64,000 bases of DNA from positions 62,001 to 126,000 of the forward strand of contig JARSSM010000019.1 in the NCBI GenBank assembly GCA_029624735.1. Reading direction: 5' to 3'. This document shows positions 7,140 through 16,155 of this stretch, piece by piece (position 1 is the first letter of the stretch; each line of letters starts with the position of its first letter). The notes beneath the pieces are model-generated. The model saw only the letters and a program-made list of their open reading frames with translations, was not told the origin of the DNA and did not search any database. The position numbers were made by a program, and so were the translations under genes. The stretch is from Defluviicoccus sp. (GTDB taxonomy: Bacteria > Pseudomonadota > Alphaproteobacteria > Rhodospirillales > Defluviicoccaceae).

Positions 7140-9350
7140 TCAGGCAATGTGGACGAAGGCGGCAGGGTCGTGCGTTGGGACGAGTTCCTGGGCCAGCTCA
7201 CCTTCGGTCGTCGTTGTGGTCGTCGCGGCGGCCGCTGCCTCCGGAGCCGGAGCGGCCGGGTTCGCATCATCGGCTGCCGGCGCCGCCTGCGCGTTTTCGG
7301 CGGCTTCGGCCGCAAGCAGCGCGGCCTGCAGGGCTGCCTCGCTGCCAGCCGACACTTCTTGTTGCTGCCCTTCGGCCGCGGCAGCGGCGTCGGTCGTGGT
7401 GTCGGCCTGTGCCACCGCAACCTCCTCGCTCGCCGCCGCCTGCGCATCGTGGGTCGTGGCTGCCGTCGTCGCTGCCACTTCGGTAGCCGCGGTCGCGCTC
7501 AGGTAATCAGACGTGCCTTGCGCATCCGCCGCGCCTTTCGCATCCGCGGTCACGATAAGAGACGAGTGCGTGGCATCGTCGGGATCAAATTTATCGTGTG
7601 CGGCGGCCTCGCCGAACGCCGCCTTGGCGCTATTGACGTCCGTCGTATGGTCCACCGAGGCTACCGCCTCGTCACCGGTCGGCGGGTCGTCGTAGATCCG
7701 CATGTTCTTGATGTAGAAGGACTCGGTCTTGGCGGAGACGTACTTGTCGCCGGCGCCGCCCCACATCCACGTGCCCATGAAGCCGTGCAGCTTCCAGCCA
7801 TAGCGGGCGCCACCGAGATCGAGGTTGTTCAGCTCGGCGATCAGCTGGCCATCCTGATACAGCCGCGCGATGCCGTTGTGGCCGTTGGTGTCGATCTGGG
7901 CATAGCCCTCAAGGCGCACCCACTTGCCTTTCGGGATGGCAATTTTCGAGTCGATCTTGGTTTCCAAGCCGACCGTACTCCGGGTGAAATCGGTCGTGCC
8001 GATGTTGAAGCGCAGATTGTTGCCGCCGTAGCCGTCACTACCGAAAACCGCATTCTGCTTGAAGCCGAACTCGACCCAGGTCGCATTCTGGTTGCTCGTC
8101 GATGGCTGCAGCAGCGTACCGCCGGGCTTTCCGACCCCTTTCGCCGAGGCATAGAGCCCGAACATGTTCTTGGCGTCGATGGGCGCGCCGGGCTGGGTCA
8201 GGCTTGCCATCTTGTATGAGGTCGGAAAGTAGAAGTCCGCCGCCACCGACATCTTGTCGTAGCCGGTGTCGAAGTAGCTGGACGCATTCGAAAAAGCGTT
8301 ATAGCCGCCCTCAACGCCCTTATTCACGGTGAGCGCCATCGCGGCGTACTTGCCCATGTTCGGCCGGTCGGCGGCGTCAGAGGTCCAGACCAAGCTCTTG
8401 GACGTGGCGTTGGACTCGCCGCTGTTGCTGCTATCCCAGTTATTGTTGCCGGGAACGGGGTCGAAGAAGCCGCTCGTATCAAGGTCGCCGCGCGCCAGCT
8501 TGCCGGCCCAATCATCCTGCCAGATCTTGAGCATATTGTTGCGGGCAGAGATCGAGTTGTCGCCGCTGGATGTCGATGTACTCCCGCCCGAGCTGCTACC
8601 GCTGGTGCTGCCACTGGTGCTGCCGGTACCGCTGCCAAGGTTGATGAAATCGGCCGTCGTCACCTGGCTCGGCGTGATGTATTTCAACCCCAGTATGCGG
8701 TCGCCGTTGTAGTCGGAAATCCAGGTGTACTTCCATTCCGAGTCATAGGAGATCCCGAGCCGGTTGAAGGCCATCCCTTGGGCGTCGATCTTGTCGATCC
8801 CGTCCTGGAAATCCCACCACTTGACGGGGTCCTGGCCGGCCGCAATCTTGATGACGTCGGTGCCTGAGCTCCCATAAACAAAGCCGTTACTGCCCGTTGG
8901 CGCGCTGGCTCCAGACGTGGACGTACCGGTACTGCCGCTGGTACTGCCGCTGGTACTGCCGCTGGTGCTGCCGCTGGTGCCGCCGCTGCCAAGGTTCACG
9001 AAATCGGCCGACGTCACCTTATCAGGCGTGACGTTCTTGAGACCGACCGTCCGGGCGCCGTTCGGATCCAACACCCAGGTGTATTTCCACACCGAATCAT
9101 ACTCAAACCGGAGCTGGCTGAAGGCCAGCCCTTGTGCGTCTACCTTATCGATCCCGTCCTCGAAATCGTACAACTTGGCCGTGTCTTTGCCGGATTCAAG
9201 CTTGATGACGTCGCTGCCGGCGCCCCCCCAAAAAAAGTCATCGCCGAGACCGCCCGCGAAAGTGTCGTTACCGGCCAAGCCATAATAGTTGTCGACGGAA
9301 CTCGTGCCGACGAGGTTGTCGTTGCCGTTTGTGCCGTACCGATCGGCCAT
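7140..9350 (-). CDS. Modular RTX protein with jelly-roll (polysaccharide-lyase-like) domain
   Basis: 736-aa protein. Residues 7-48 hold RTX-type calcium-binding nonapeptides (YGLAGNDTFAGGLGDD, GGAGSD). Two homologous modules follow at about 45-120 and 163-239, each with SG.D....(Y/W)DF.DGIDK(V/I)DAQG(L/M)AF and a terminal ADF(V/I)NLGSG, joined by SGST-rich linkers. Residues about 268-550 form a concanavalin/jelly-roll-like domain (KWVRLEGYAQIDTNGHNG, ARLYQDGQLIAELNNLDLGG) resembling polysaccharide lyases or LamG lectins. The last 170 residues are Ala/Thr/Glu low-complexity. No N-terminal signal peptide is seen, so type I secretion is likely, although no exporter lies in the window. GGAGAGGA precedes the ATG. 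Catalytic activity is not established. Confidence 0.75.
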   Translation of the reverse strand: MADRYGTNGNDNLVGTSSVDNYYGLAGNDTFAGGLGDDFFWGGAGSDVIKLESGKDTAKLYDFEDGIDKVDAQGLAFSQLRFEYDSVWKYTWVLDPNGARTVGLKNVTPDKVTSADFVNLGSGGTSGSTSGSTSGSTSGSTGTSTSGASAPTGSNGFVYGSSGTDVIKIAAGQDPVKWWDFQDGIDKIDAQGMAFNRLGISYDSEWKYTWISDYNGDRILGLKYITPSQVTTADFINLGSGTGSTSGSTSGSSSGGSTSTSSGDNSISARNNMLKIWQDDWAGKLARGDLDTSGFFDPVPGNNNWDSSNSGESNATSKSLVWTSDAADRPNMGKYAAMALTVNKGVEGGYNAFSNASSYFDTGYDKMSVAADFYFPTSYKMASLTQPGAPIDAKNMFGLYASAKGVGKPGGTLLQPSTSNQNATWVEFGFKQNAVFGSDGYGGNNLRFNIGTTDFTRSTVGLETKIDSKIAIPKGKWVRLEGYAQIDTNGHNGIARLYQDGQLIAELNNLDLGGARYGWKLHGFMGTWMWGGAGDKYVSAKTESFYIKNMRIYDDPPTGDEAVASVDHTTDVNSAKAAFGEAAAHDKFDPDDATHSSLIVTADAKGAADAQGTSDYLSATAATEVAATTAATTHDAQAAASEEVAVAQADTTTDAAAAAEGQQQEVSAGSEAALQAALLAAEAAENAQAAPAADDANPAAPAPEAAAAATTTTTTEGELAQELVPTHDPAAFVHIA
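8634..9218 (-). repeat. Internal module duplication in the RTX gene
   Basis: Codons about 45-120 (9218-8991) and 163-239 (8864-8634) encode two clearly related modules (AGSDVIKLESGKD..DFEDGIDKVDAQGLAF against SGTDVIKIAAGQD..DFQDGIDKIDAQGMAF), with the same WKYTW and TxADFxNLGSG landmarks. The linkers between and after them consist of SGST repeats encoded by near-identical triplet blocks. Confidence 0.85.
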
Positions 9351-9780
9351 GGTTCCTCTCCTTTCGAATGCGGCCGCCCCCCACGCCAGCGCACGATGAA
9401 CAGTCTCGGGCCGCGCTCTCCTCGCTTCGGCTCAATCAAGCATCGAGCCATAAGCAGATGAAAGTCACGTCACCCGCCGGATCGGGTTAGAAAGCCCGCG
9501 AATGTGGCAAAAAGATGGACTGCCTCGCAGCATCTCACCGCGTTACCGCCAACGTGAACTTTCAATAGCCGGCGATCGTCTTTTCATCACGCTTGTCTAA
9601 TCTATGGAACTTGGCTGTGTTTAAATTGCCTCTTTAAGTTTATCAGTGACCTCCTTTTCCCGCCTGTGGCGCGTAGGCCGCACGCTCGACGCTGCCGGAA
9701 AAACCGAGTAAAATGCTTGGGCTTTGTTGGCCTTGCGTCTCGCCCCCGACGGCGAGCGGCCTCTCACGCGGGAGCGGCGG
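9351..9780. other. Divergent control region between RTX and kinase genes
   Basis: 430 nt without a supported gene. Bases about 9545-9660 are clearly AT-richer than the surroundings, as expected of promoters. On the plus strand a possible promoter is TTGGCT (9611-9616) with a 17-nt spacer and TTAAGT (9634-9639). The stretch serves both divergent genes and contains the dyad-like element at 9472-9490. Confidence 0.5.
9472..9490 (-). promoter_or_regulatory. Second copy of the dyad-like element, upstream of RTX gene
   Basis: ACCCGCCGGATCGGGTTAG matches ACCTGCCGAATCGGGTAGG at 6990-7008 in 15 of 19 positions. It contains ACCCG-6 nt-CGGGT, a perfect 5-bp dyad. It lies about 122 nt upstream of the RTX start codon. 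A shared regulator of the two genes is possible but unproven. Confidence 0.35.
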
Positions 9781-12267
9781 ATGGCGGGCTGGACGAACGA
9801 CGGCAATGGCGGCCGGATCGGCAAGGCGGCGATCCTGGAGCTCACGCTTGATGCGATGGAGCAGGGCATCAGTGTCGTTGACGCCGATCTCAACGTCGTC
9901 GTCTTTAATCGCCGCTTCCTTGATATCCTTGGCCTGCCGACCGGCCGCTTTCAGCCGGGCGATCCGTTTGAAGAGTTCATCCGCTTTAACGCCGAGCGCG
10001 GAGACTACGGTCCCGGCGTGATCGAGGAGCAGGTACAAGCCCGGCTCGCCCTCGCCCGCTCGCCCGCACCGCATTGTTTCGAGCGTATCCGGCCGGACGG
10101 GACGGTGATCGAGATCCGCGGAACGCCGATCCCGGCCGGCGGATTCCTCACCACCTACACCGACGTGACGGAGCGTCGGCAAACCGAGAAGAAGGCGCTC
10201 ATGGAAGCGCTGGATGCCGCCCACGCACAGTTGCACGCGACGCTCGAAACCGTATCCGCCGGCATCGGCCTTTTCGATCGCGACGATCGCCTGGTGCTGT
10301 TCAACAGCCACTACCGGGAAGTTTACCCCGGCCTCGCCGATGTGATCGAGCGCGGCAGCACATTCGAACAAATCCTGCGGACCGCCGCCGACCGCGGCAT
10401 CGTCGCCGAAGCGGTCGGCCGGCGTCAGAGCTGGTACCAGGAGCGTGTCCAGCGCCACCGCCATCCGGGCGGCCCATTCCAGCAAAAGCAGGCGGACGGC
10501 CGTTGGGTCCAGATCGACGAGCGGCGAACAGCGGACGGTGGCATCGTCGCGGTCTTCACCGACGTCTCGGAACTGAAACGCCGCGAAGAGGAACTCGCGG
10601 CGGCGCTCCGCGACAAGGACGCGCTGTTGGCCGAGTTCAACACCGTCTTGGACACCATCGAATACGGCGTCCTGTTCCTGGGGCCAGATCTGCGCATGCG
10701 CCTCGCCAATCGCGCCTTCAGTGAGATGTGGCACTTTCCTCATGAACTCGTTTCCGGCCACGCCGAGATGCTTGAGCTGATGAGGTTCGTTGCGTCCCAG
10801 GGCATGTATCCGGTGCCCGCGAGCGAACTCGAAGACTATTTCGAGCGGAGGCTGGCAGCACTGCGCCAGGGAGACATTCCGCCGACAGATCTGCGCGTAA
10901 CGGATGGTCGGGTGTTCGAATATCAATGCAAGAGCCTGCCGGACGGCGGCCGCATGTTGACCTATTTCGACATCACCGCCTACCGGCGCGTCGAAGAAGC
11001 GTTGAAGGAAAGCGAGCAGCGCTTTCGGGATTTTGCATCCTCTTCGTCGGACTGGGTGTGGGAGATGGGGCCCGACCTCCTCTTTTCATTTGCTTCCGAG
11101 CGCATGCTATCGGTGTTTCACATTGCGCCGGAGGACGTCATCGGCAAGACCCGCGAGGAGGTCGGCCGTGGCAGCCTCGACAAAGAGGCGTGGGATCGCC
11201 ACCTGGACGATCTGAGAGCGCACCGGCCGTTCAAGAATTTTCGCTATGGCATCACCTCCGGAAGCGGTGAGCAACGCTGGATCACGACCAGCGGTCTGCC
11301 GCTGTTTGCCGACGATGGAACGTTCCGCGGATACCGTGGAACCTCATCGGACATCACCGAGGAGATGCGGCGCGAATACGAGCTGAAGGCGGCCAAGGAA
11401 CGGGCCGAGCGGGCGCTCGCCGAGCTCAAGCAGGCGCAAACCAACCTGGTTCACGCAGAGAAATTGGCGTTGCTTGGCCAGCTCGTTGCCGGCATCGCCC
11501 ATGAAATCAAGAACCCGCTGAACTTCGTCAACAACTTCGCAGGACTCTCGATCGAGCTGTTGGACGAAATGCGCGACGAACTCGCGAGCTGGCTCGCCGG
11601 CCGTGATCCGGATCAGCGCGCCCAGATCGAGGACCTGTTCGCAACGCTCGCAAGCAACCTCGGCAAGATCCGCGAGCATGGCAGCCGCGCCGATGGCATC
11701 GTCAAGAGCATGTTGGCGCATTCGCGCGAAGGCCCGGGCGAAAAGCGGCCGATCGACATCAACGCGCTCGTCGAGGAGAGCCTGGGCCTCGCCTACCACG
11801 GCGCCCGCGCCCAGGACTCTGCCTTCAACGCGACGCTGGAGCGCAGTCTCGATCCCGCAGCCGGCATGATCGACGTCGTTCCGCAGGATTTGAGCCGCGT
11901 GCTCCTCAACCTTTTTGCCAACGGCTTCTATGCGATGCAGGAACGGATGCAGCGCAAGGCCGGCCCCGGCTACCGGCCTGCCTTGCACGTTGCGACCCGG
12001 CGCCTCGACGGCGCGGTCGAGATCCGCGTCCGCGACAACGGCGTTGGCATCGCCGCGCCCGTGCTGGAGAAGATCTTCACTCCCTTCTACACCACCAAGC
12101 CGGCTGGCCAGGGAACGGGGCTTGGCCTGTCGCTCAGCTACGACATCGTCGTGCACCAGCACGGCGGCGTATTCGAGGTCGACACGCGTGCCGGCGAATA
12201 CGCGGAGTTCGTGGTCCGGCTGCCCTGCCGCCCGCGCGATCAACTTGCCGCGGCGGCCCCCCGATGA
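9781..12267 (+). CDS. Soluble multi-PAS sensor histidine kinase
   Basis: 828-aa kinase with no membrane segment, so it should sense a cytosolic signal. Four PAS-like domains can be read at about residues 20-135, 150-265, 285-405 and 410-530, several ending in the usual (T/F)DVTE/TDVSE/SDITE strand. A short coiled coil (ELKAAKERAERALAELKQAQ) leads to the H-box HEIKNPLNFVNNF, with phospho-acceptor His574. The ATPase part has the N box (NLFANGFYAMQ), RDNGVGI and GTGLGLSLSYDIV. The frame opens with a TTG at 9724, but the ATG at 9781 has GGAG at proper spacing. It ends in an ATGA overlap with the receiver gene, marking it as the cognate kinase. Confidence 0.9.
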   Translation: MAGWTNDGNGGRIGKAAILELTLDAMEQGISVVDADLNVVVFNRRFLDILGLPTGRFQPGDPFEEFIRFNAERGDYGPGVIEEQVQARLALARSPAPHCFERIRPDGTVIEIRGTPIPAGGFLTTYTDVTERRQTEKKALMEALDAAHAQLHATLETVSAGIGLFDRDDRLVLFNSHYREVYPGLADVIERGSTFEQILRTAADRGIVAEAVGRRQSWYQERVQRHRHPGGPFQQKQADGRWVQIDERRTADGGIVAVFTDVSELKRREEELAAALRDKDALLAEFNTVLDTIEYGVLFLGPDLRMRLANRAFSEMWHFPHELVSGHAEMLELMRFVASQGMYPVPASELEDYFERRLAALRQGDIPPTDLRVTDGRVFEYQCKSLPDGGRMLTYFDITAYRRVEEALKESEQRFRDFASSSSDWVWEMGPDLLFSFASERMLSVFHIAPEDVIGKTREEVGRGSLDKEAWDRHLDDLRAHRPFKNFRYGITSGSGEQRWITTSGLPLFADDGTFRGYRGTSSDITEEMRREYELKAAKERAERALAELKQAQTNLVHAEKLALLGQLVAGIAHEIKNPLNFVNNFAGLSIELLDEMRDELASWLAGRDPDQRAQIEDLFATLASNLGKIREHGSRADGIVKSMLAHSREGPGEKRPIDINALVEESLGLAYHGARAQDSAFNATLERSLDPAAGMIDVVPQDLSRVLLNLFANGFYAMQERMQRKAGPGYRPALHVATRRLDGAVEIRVRDNGVGIAAPVLEKIFTPFYTTKPAGQGTGLGLSLSYDIVVHQHGGVFEVDTRAGEYAEFVVRLPCRPRDQLAAAAPR

Positions 12268-12656
12268 CGTACCGGCTCCTGGTCGTCGACGACGAGCCGG
12301 ACGTCATTGAACTGTTCCGCCAGTCTTTCCGGCGGGAGATCCGCTCAGGAGTCTACGACCTCCGGTTTGCCGCATCCGGCGCCGACGCGCTCCGGCTTCT
12401 CAGCCACTGTGCCGGCACCGAGAGCATTCTGCTCCTATGCGACATCAACATGCCGGGGATGAGCGGCCTTGAGCTCTTGAGCGACGTGCGCGGACGATGG
12501 CCCGAGCTGCCGGTCATCATGATCACCGCCTATGGCGATCCGGCCAACCGCACGCGTGCCCTCGCCAAAGGTGCTGCCGACGTCATGACCAAGCCGATCG
12601 ACTTTGCCGAGCTGAAGCGCAGGCTGGCGCACGTTGCCGCCGGAGACGCTCCGTGA
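12264..12656 (+). CDS. Single-domain response regulator
   Basis: 130-aa receiver-only protein. It has the acidic pocket (VVDDEPD, residues 8-13), the phospho-acceptor Asp60 in LLLCDINMPGMSG, the Thr/Ser position in MITAYGD, and the conserved Lys in MTKPIDF. There is no output domain, so it would work as a phosphate shuttle, a sink or an allosteric partner. Its ATG overlaps the kinase stop by 4 nt and its stop overlaps the next ATG by 1 nt, so the three proteins should be made together. Confidence 0.93.
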   Translation: MTYRLLVVDDEPDVIELFRQSFRREIRSGVYDLRFAASGADALRLLSHCAGTESILLLCDINMPGMSGLELLSDVRGRWPELPVIMITAYGDPANRTRALAKGAADVMTKPIDFAELKRRLAHVAAGDAP

Positions 12657-13918
12657 TGCCGGCGCAGATTCTGGTCGTCGATGACGAGCCGGACCTCGAA
12701 CCGCTGATCCGGCAGAAGTTCCGCCGGCAGATCGGCGCCGGTGACTATGCCTTCGTGTTTGCGCGCGACGGCGAGGAGGCGCTGGCACGGATCGCCGCCG
12801 ATGCCGGCATCGACCTCGTGCTGTCCGACATCAACATGCCGGGCATGGACGGCCTCACGCTCCTCTCGCGTTTACAGCAGATGCCGGCGCGCCTGTGGGC
12901 GGTGATCATCTCCGCATATGGCGACATGAAAAACATACGCACGGCCATGAACCGCGGCGCCTTCGACTTCATCACCAAGCCGATCGATTTCGACGATCTG
13001 GCGCTGACGATCGCGCGCACGCTTGCCGATCTGCAGGCGGTACGCGCGGCGGAGCGGCAGCGGGTGGCTGCCGAGCGCGCCCACACCAACCTTGCGCGCT
13101 ACTTCTCGCCCAATCTTGCCCGTCATCTGGCGGAGCACCCGGACGTCCTCGAACTCGGCGGCGACCGGCGGGATCTCAGTTTCCTTTTCACTGATCTCGC
13201 TGACTTTACGCCGCTCGCGGAGGCGCTCGACGCGGCCGTCATCGTCAAGGTGATGAACGACTACATCGGTGGCATTGCGAGCGCTGTGTTCGAGCACGGC
13301 GGCACCGTGCACACCGTCGTCGGCGATGCTGTCTATGCATTGTTCGGCGCCCCGCTCGCGCAGACCGATCATGCCGACCGCTCGGTTGCCTGTGCGCTTG
13401 CGATCGATGCGTTCGCCCAGGCCTTCGCCCGGGCCAGGAACGCAGAAGGCATTGCCGTCGGCGTCACCCGCATCGGCGTCAACTCCGGCCCGGCCATCGT
13501 CGGCAACGTCGGCGGTGAGCGCTTTTTCCACTACACCGCCTACGGCGACGCCATCAACACCGCCGCGCGGCTGGAAAGCGCCAACAAGGTGCTGGGGACG
13601 CGCATTTGCATCAGCGGCGAGACGGTGCGCCGGATAACCGATTTTGCCGGCCGGCCGATCGGCACGCTGGTGCTTAAAGGCAAGGACGTCGGCATCGACA
13701 CCTACGAACCCCTGAACAGCATCGGCTCCAGCACGCGCTGTGCCACGTCCTACCGGCGCGCCTTTGAAAAGCTCGCAGCCGGCGATCCGCAAGCCGTCCG
13801 CGCCTTTGCCGCACACGTCGGCCGTTACCAAGGCGATGCGCTCGCCGCCTTTCACCTAAAGCGCCTGCTCGCCGGGGAGGCCGGAACCCGCATCGACCTC
13901 ACCCATGCACCGGCCTGA
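12656..13918 (+). CDS. Receiver-linked class III adenylate/guanylate cyclase
   Basis: 420-aa response regulator whose output is a nucleotide cyclase. Residues 1-120 are a receiver (VVDDEPD; phospho-acceptor Asp58 in LVLSDINMPGMDG; TKPIDFDD). A helical linker follows, then the catalytic domain from about residue 175: SFLFTDLADFTPLAE carries the first metal Asp, GGTVHTVVGDAVYALFG the second, GVNSGPAIVGNVG the glycine turn, and YGDAINTAARLES the transition-state Asn and Arg. The key residues appear present, so activity is expected; whether the product is cAMP or cGMP cannot be read from sequence. Phosphorylation of Asp58 by the upstream kinase is the likely switch. It starts one base inside the previous stop. 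Confidence 0.9.
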   Translation: MPAQILVVDDEPDLEPLIRQKFRRQIGAGDYAFVFARDGEEALARIAADAGIDLVLSDINMPGMDGLTLLSRLQQMPARLWAVIISAYGDMKNIRTAMNRGAFDFITKPIDFDDLALTIARTLADLQAVRAAERQRVAAERAHTNLARYFSPNLARHLAEHPDVLELGGDRRDLSFLFTDLADFTPLAEALDAAVIVKVMNDYIGGIASAVFEHGGTVHTVVGDAVYALFGAPLAQTDHADRSVACALAIDAFAQAFARARNAEGIAVGVTRIGVNSGPAIVGNVGGERFFHYTAYGDAINTAARLESANKVLGTRICISGETVRRITDFAGRPIGTLVLKGKDVGIDTYEPLNSIGSSTRCATSYRRAFEKLAAGDPQAVRAFAAHVGRYQGDALAAFHLKRLLAGEAGTRIDLTHAPA

Positions 13919-14003
13919 GGGCCACCGCAATGCGCCGCTTGTATTGCCTGCCCGCGCATGGAATTCTCCTGTGCAACGAGACCGTTAACGGGAGGCGGCG
14001 GCA

Positions 14004-14387
14004 ATGAACCTGGAGAAGGTCGTCTTCGGCTTCTTTATCATCCTGGCGATGACGCTGAACTTTAGCTTCGTCTACGGAACGATCGACGATCCCCGTCATC
14101 ACAGCCTGATCGAGTTCTTTGTCGTCGTTGTCGTCAACGTCATTGCGACCACCCTCAAATTGGGCGACCGCACCCAGATCGGCGCGCTGTTGCTGGCGAC
14201 CAGCCTGGTTGCCGATCTGCAACTGATCGCTGCGGCGCTGATCTGGACCCATGGCGCACACATTGCCGAAGGCGGCCTCAGTTACCATGCCTTCGTCCTC
14301 GTCATCTCGCTGTCGGCAGGCGCTCTGCTCGCCAACGTCGTCTCGGTGATCATCGTCGTCAGCGAGACGCTGATGTTGCGGCGCTAG
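14004..14387 (+). CDS. Small integral membrane protein next to K+ channel
   Basis: 127-aa protein with about four hydrophobic segments (near residues 5-25, 37-55, 60-82 and 95-122) and short polar loops (TIDDPRHHS, TLKLGDRTQ). I recall similar proteins being listed as an uncharacterised family (DUF6394-like) beside TrkA-N potassium channels, but I cannot confirm this. A GGAGGCGG ribosome-binding site precedes the ATG. The channel gene starts 10 nt after its stop, so the two are probably co-expressed and may form one complex or share a role in ion homeostasis. Confidence 0.7.
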   Translation: MNLEKVVFGFFIILAMTLNFSFVYGTIDDPRHHSLIEFFVVVVVNVIATTLKLGDRTQIGALLLATSLVADLQLIAAALIWTHGAHIAEGGLSYHAFVLVISLSAGALLANVVSVIIVVSETLMLRR

Positions 14388-14397
14388 AGCTTCGGGC

Positions 14398-16155
14398 GTG
14401 GCCGGCAGCGGGCAGCGGGTCACCTTCATCGTTCTCCGCTTCATGCGGGGGCCGCTCCTGGTGCTGACCGCCGTCTACGCCGTCTCAATGCTGGGCTGGG
14501 CTTTGATCCCGGGCGCGGCAACGGACGATGGCACGGAGCCGCCGCTCAGCCTGTTCCATGCCTTCTACTTCCTCGCCTACACCGCGACCACGACCGGCTT
14601 CGGCGAACTGCCGCACCCGTTTACCGACGCGCAGCGGATGTGGGCGACGACCTCGCTTTATGCCGGCGTCATCGCCTGGCTGTATGCGATCGGCGCCATC
14701 GTGCGGCTGGTCCAGAACCCGCATTTCCAGAGCGTCCTGGCCGAACGGCGGTTCACCAGGGCGGTGGTGCGGCTGCCGGGGAGCTTCGTCATCGTCTGCG
14801 GCTTCGGCAACACCGGCAGCCTGTTGACGCGCGGCCTGAGCGATGCCGGCATCGACACCGTCATTCTTGACCGCGACCCCGACCGGATCGCCGCGGTGAT
14901 GCTGCGCGACTACCGGGTGGCGACGCCGGCGCTGTGCGCCGATGCCCGCATTCCCGATCACCTGATCGGGGCCGGCCTGATGCGGCCGAACTGCCGCGCC
15001 ATCGTCGCGCTCACCAGCGAGGAGGAGGTCAACGTCAAGGTCGCGATTGCGGCGCGGCTGCTCAATCCGGCTGTGCAGGTCATCACCCAGGCCACCCGGC
15101 CCGAGTTCGTCGAGATCCTGACGACGTTCGGCCCGGACGTGCGCGTCATCGATCCGTTCCAGACCTTCGCCCGCTACCTCGGCATCACCGTTCGCGGCCC
15201 TGTCATCCACATGCTGAACGAGTGGCTTGTCGGCGCACCGCACGCCAACCTGGCGATGTATCCGGAAGTGCCGGAGGGGCGGTGGATCATCTGCGGCTTC
15301 GGCCGCATGGGCCGCTGCCTGCGCGATGCTTTCGCGGCGCTCGGTATTCGCACCGTCGTCATCGATCCCACGATCAGTGAAACGGAGGCCAAGGCTCCCG
15401 ACATGGTGCGCGGCCGCGCCAATCAAACGACGCTGCGGCAGGCGGGCATCGAACACGCAGCGGGGATCGTCGCCGGCACTGACTCGGACCCCGAGAACCT
15501 CGGCATCGTCCTCAATGCGCGCGCGGTCAACCCCGACATCTTCCTCGTCGTGCGCCAGAATCGCTACCGCAACCAGGTTCTTTTCAACGCCGCCGCCGCC
15601 GACCTGATCATGCAGCCCAATCTGGTCAGCGCGCGCCGGATTCACCTGCTGCTCATCGCACCGGAGCTGCGGACGTTCTTCCGCGACGTTCGCGGTTGCC
15701 AGCTCCGCGGCGAGCACGAGGCGTTGCATGCGATCGTGACCCTCCTGCACGACCGCATCGGCACCGCGACGCCGCGGCTGTGGACCGAGGTGCTCGACGC
15801 CGGACGCGCGCGCGGCGCCGTCGAGCTGCTGCAACAGGGGCTGCCAGTCACCCTGGGTGACATCCTGCGCGATCCATCCGACCGGTCAGGCACACTGGCT
15901 TGTGTCGCGCTCGTTCTGCGCTCGGGCGCGGAGGTCGTGGCGGTGCCGCCGGAGCAGCGGCGCCTGGCTGAGGGTGACGAGATTCTCGTTTGCGGTTCGG
16001 ACTCGGCTCATCGGCTCCTTGATGCCACGCTCAACAACCCCTACACGCTCCGATTCCTCGTTACCGGCGCCGACAGTCCGCGCGGGACCGTAATGCGCTG
16101 GCTGATGGCGGGCAGCCGCAGGGATACGCCGCGTTCCTCCGCTGCCTGTCAGTAA
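14398..16155 (+). CDS. Two-TM potassium channel with two RCK/TrkA-N domains
   Basis: 585-aa channel subunit. Hydrophobic helices at about 10-35 and 83-105 flank a pore helix and a filter, TTTGFGE (residues 64-70). Two nucleotide-binding RCK domains follow, with Rossmann glycine motifs VIVCGFGNTGSLL (about 131) and WIICGFGRMGRCL (about 296) and the aspartates ending the second strands (LDRDPDR, VIDPT). A TrkA-C-like region lies near residues 490-550. A tetramer would build the gating ring from its own two RCK domains. The filter GFGE differs from the usual GYGD; GFG filters are known, the Glu is less common. The start is GTG at 14398, 10 nt after the small membrane protein gene. Confidence 0.85.
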   Translation: MAGSGQRVTFIVLRFMRGPLLVLTAVYAVSMLGWALIPGAATDDGTEPPLSLFHAFYFLAYTATTTGFGELPHPFTDAQRMWATTSLYAGVIAWLYAIGAIVRLVQNPHFQSVLAERRFTRAVVRLPGSFVIVCGFGNTGSLLTRGLSDAGIDTVILDRDPDRIAAVMLRDYRVATPALCADARIPDHLIGAGLMRPNCRAIVALTSEEEVNVKVAIAARLLNPAVQVITQATRPEFVEILTTFGPDVRVIDPFQTFARYLGITVRGPVIHMLNEWLVGAPHANLAMYPEVPEGRWIICGFGRMGRCLRDAFAALGIRTVVIDPTISETEAKAPDMVRGRANQTTLRQAGIEHAAGIVAGTDSDPENLGIVLNARAVNPDIFLVVRQNRYRNQVLFNAAAADLIMQPNLVSARRIHLLLIAPELRTFFRDVRGCQLRGEHEALHAIVTLLHDRIGTATPRLWTEVLDAGRARGAVELLQQGLPVTLGDILRDPSDRSGTLACVALVLRSGAEVVAVPPEQRRLAEGDEILVCGSDSAHRLLDATLNNPYTLRFLVTGADSPRGTVMRWLMAGSRRDTPRSSAACQ

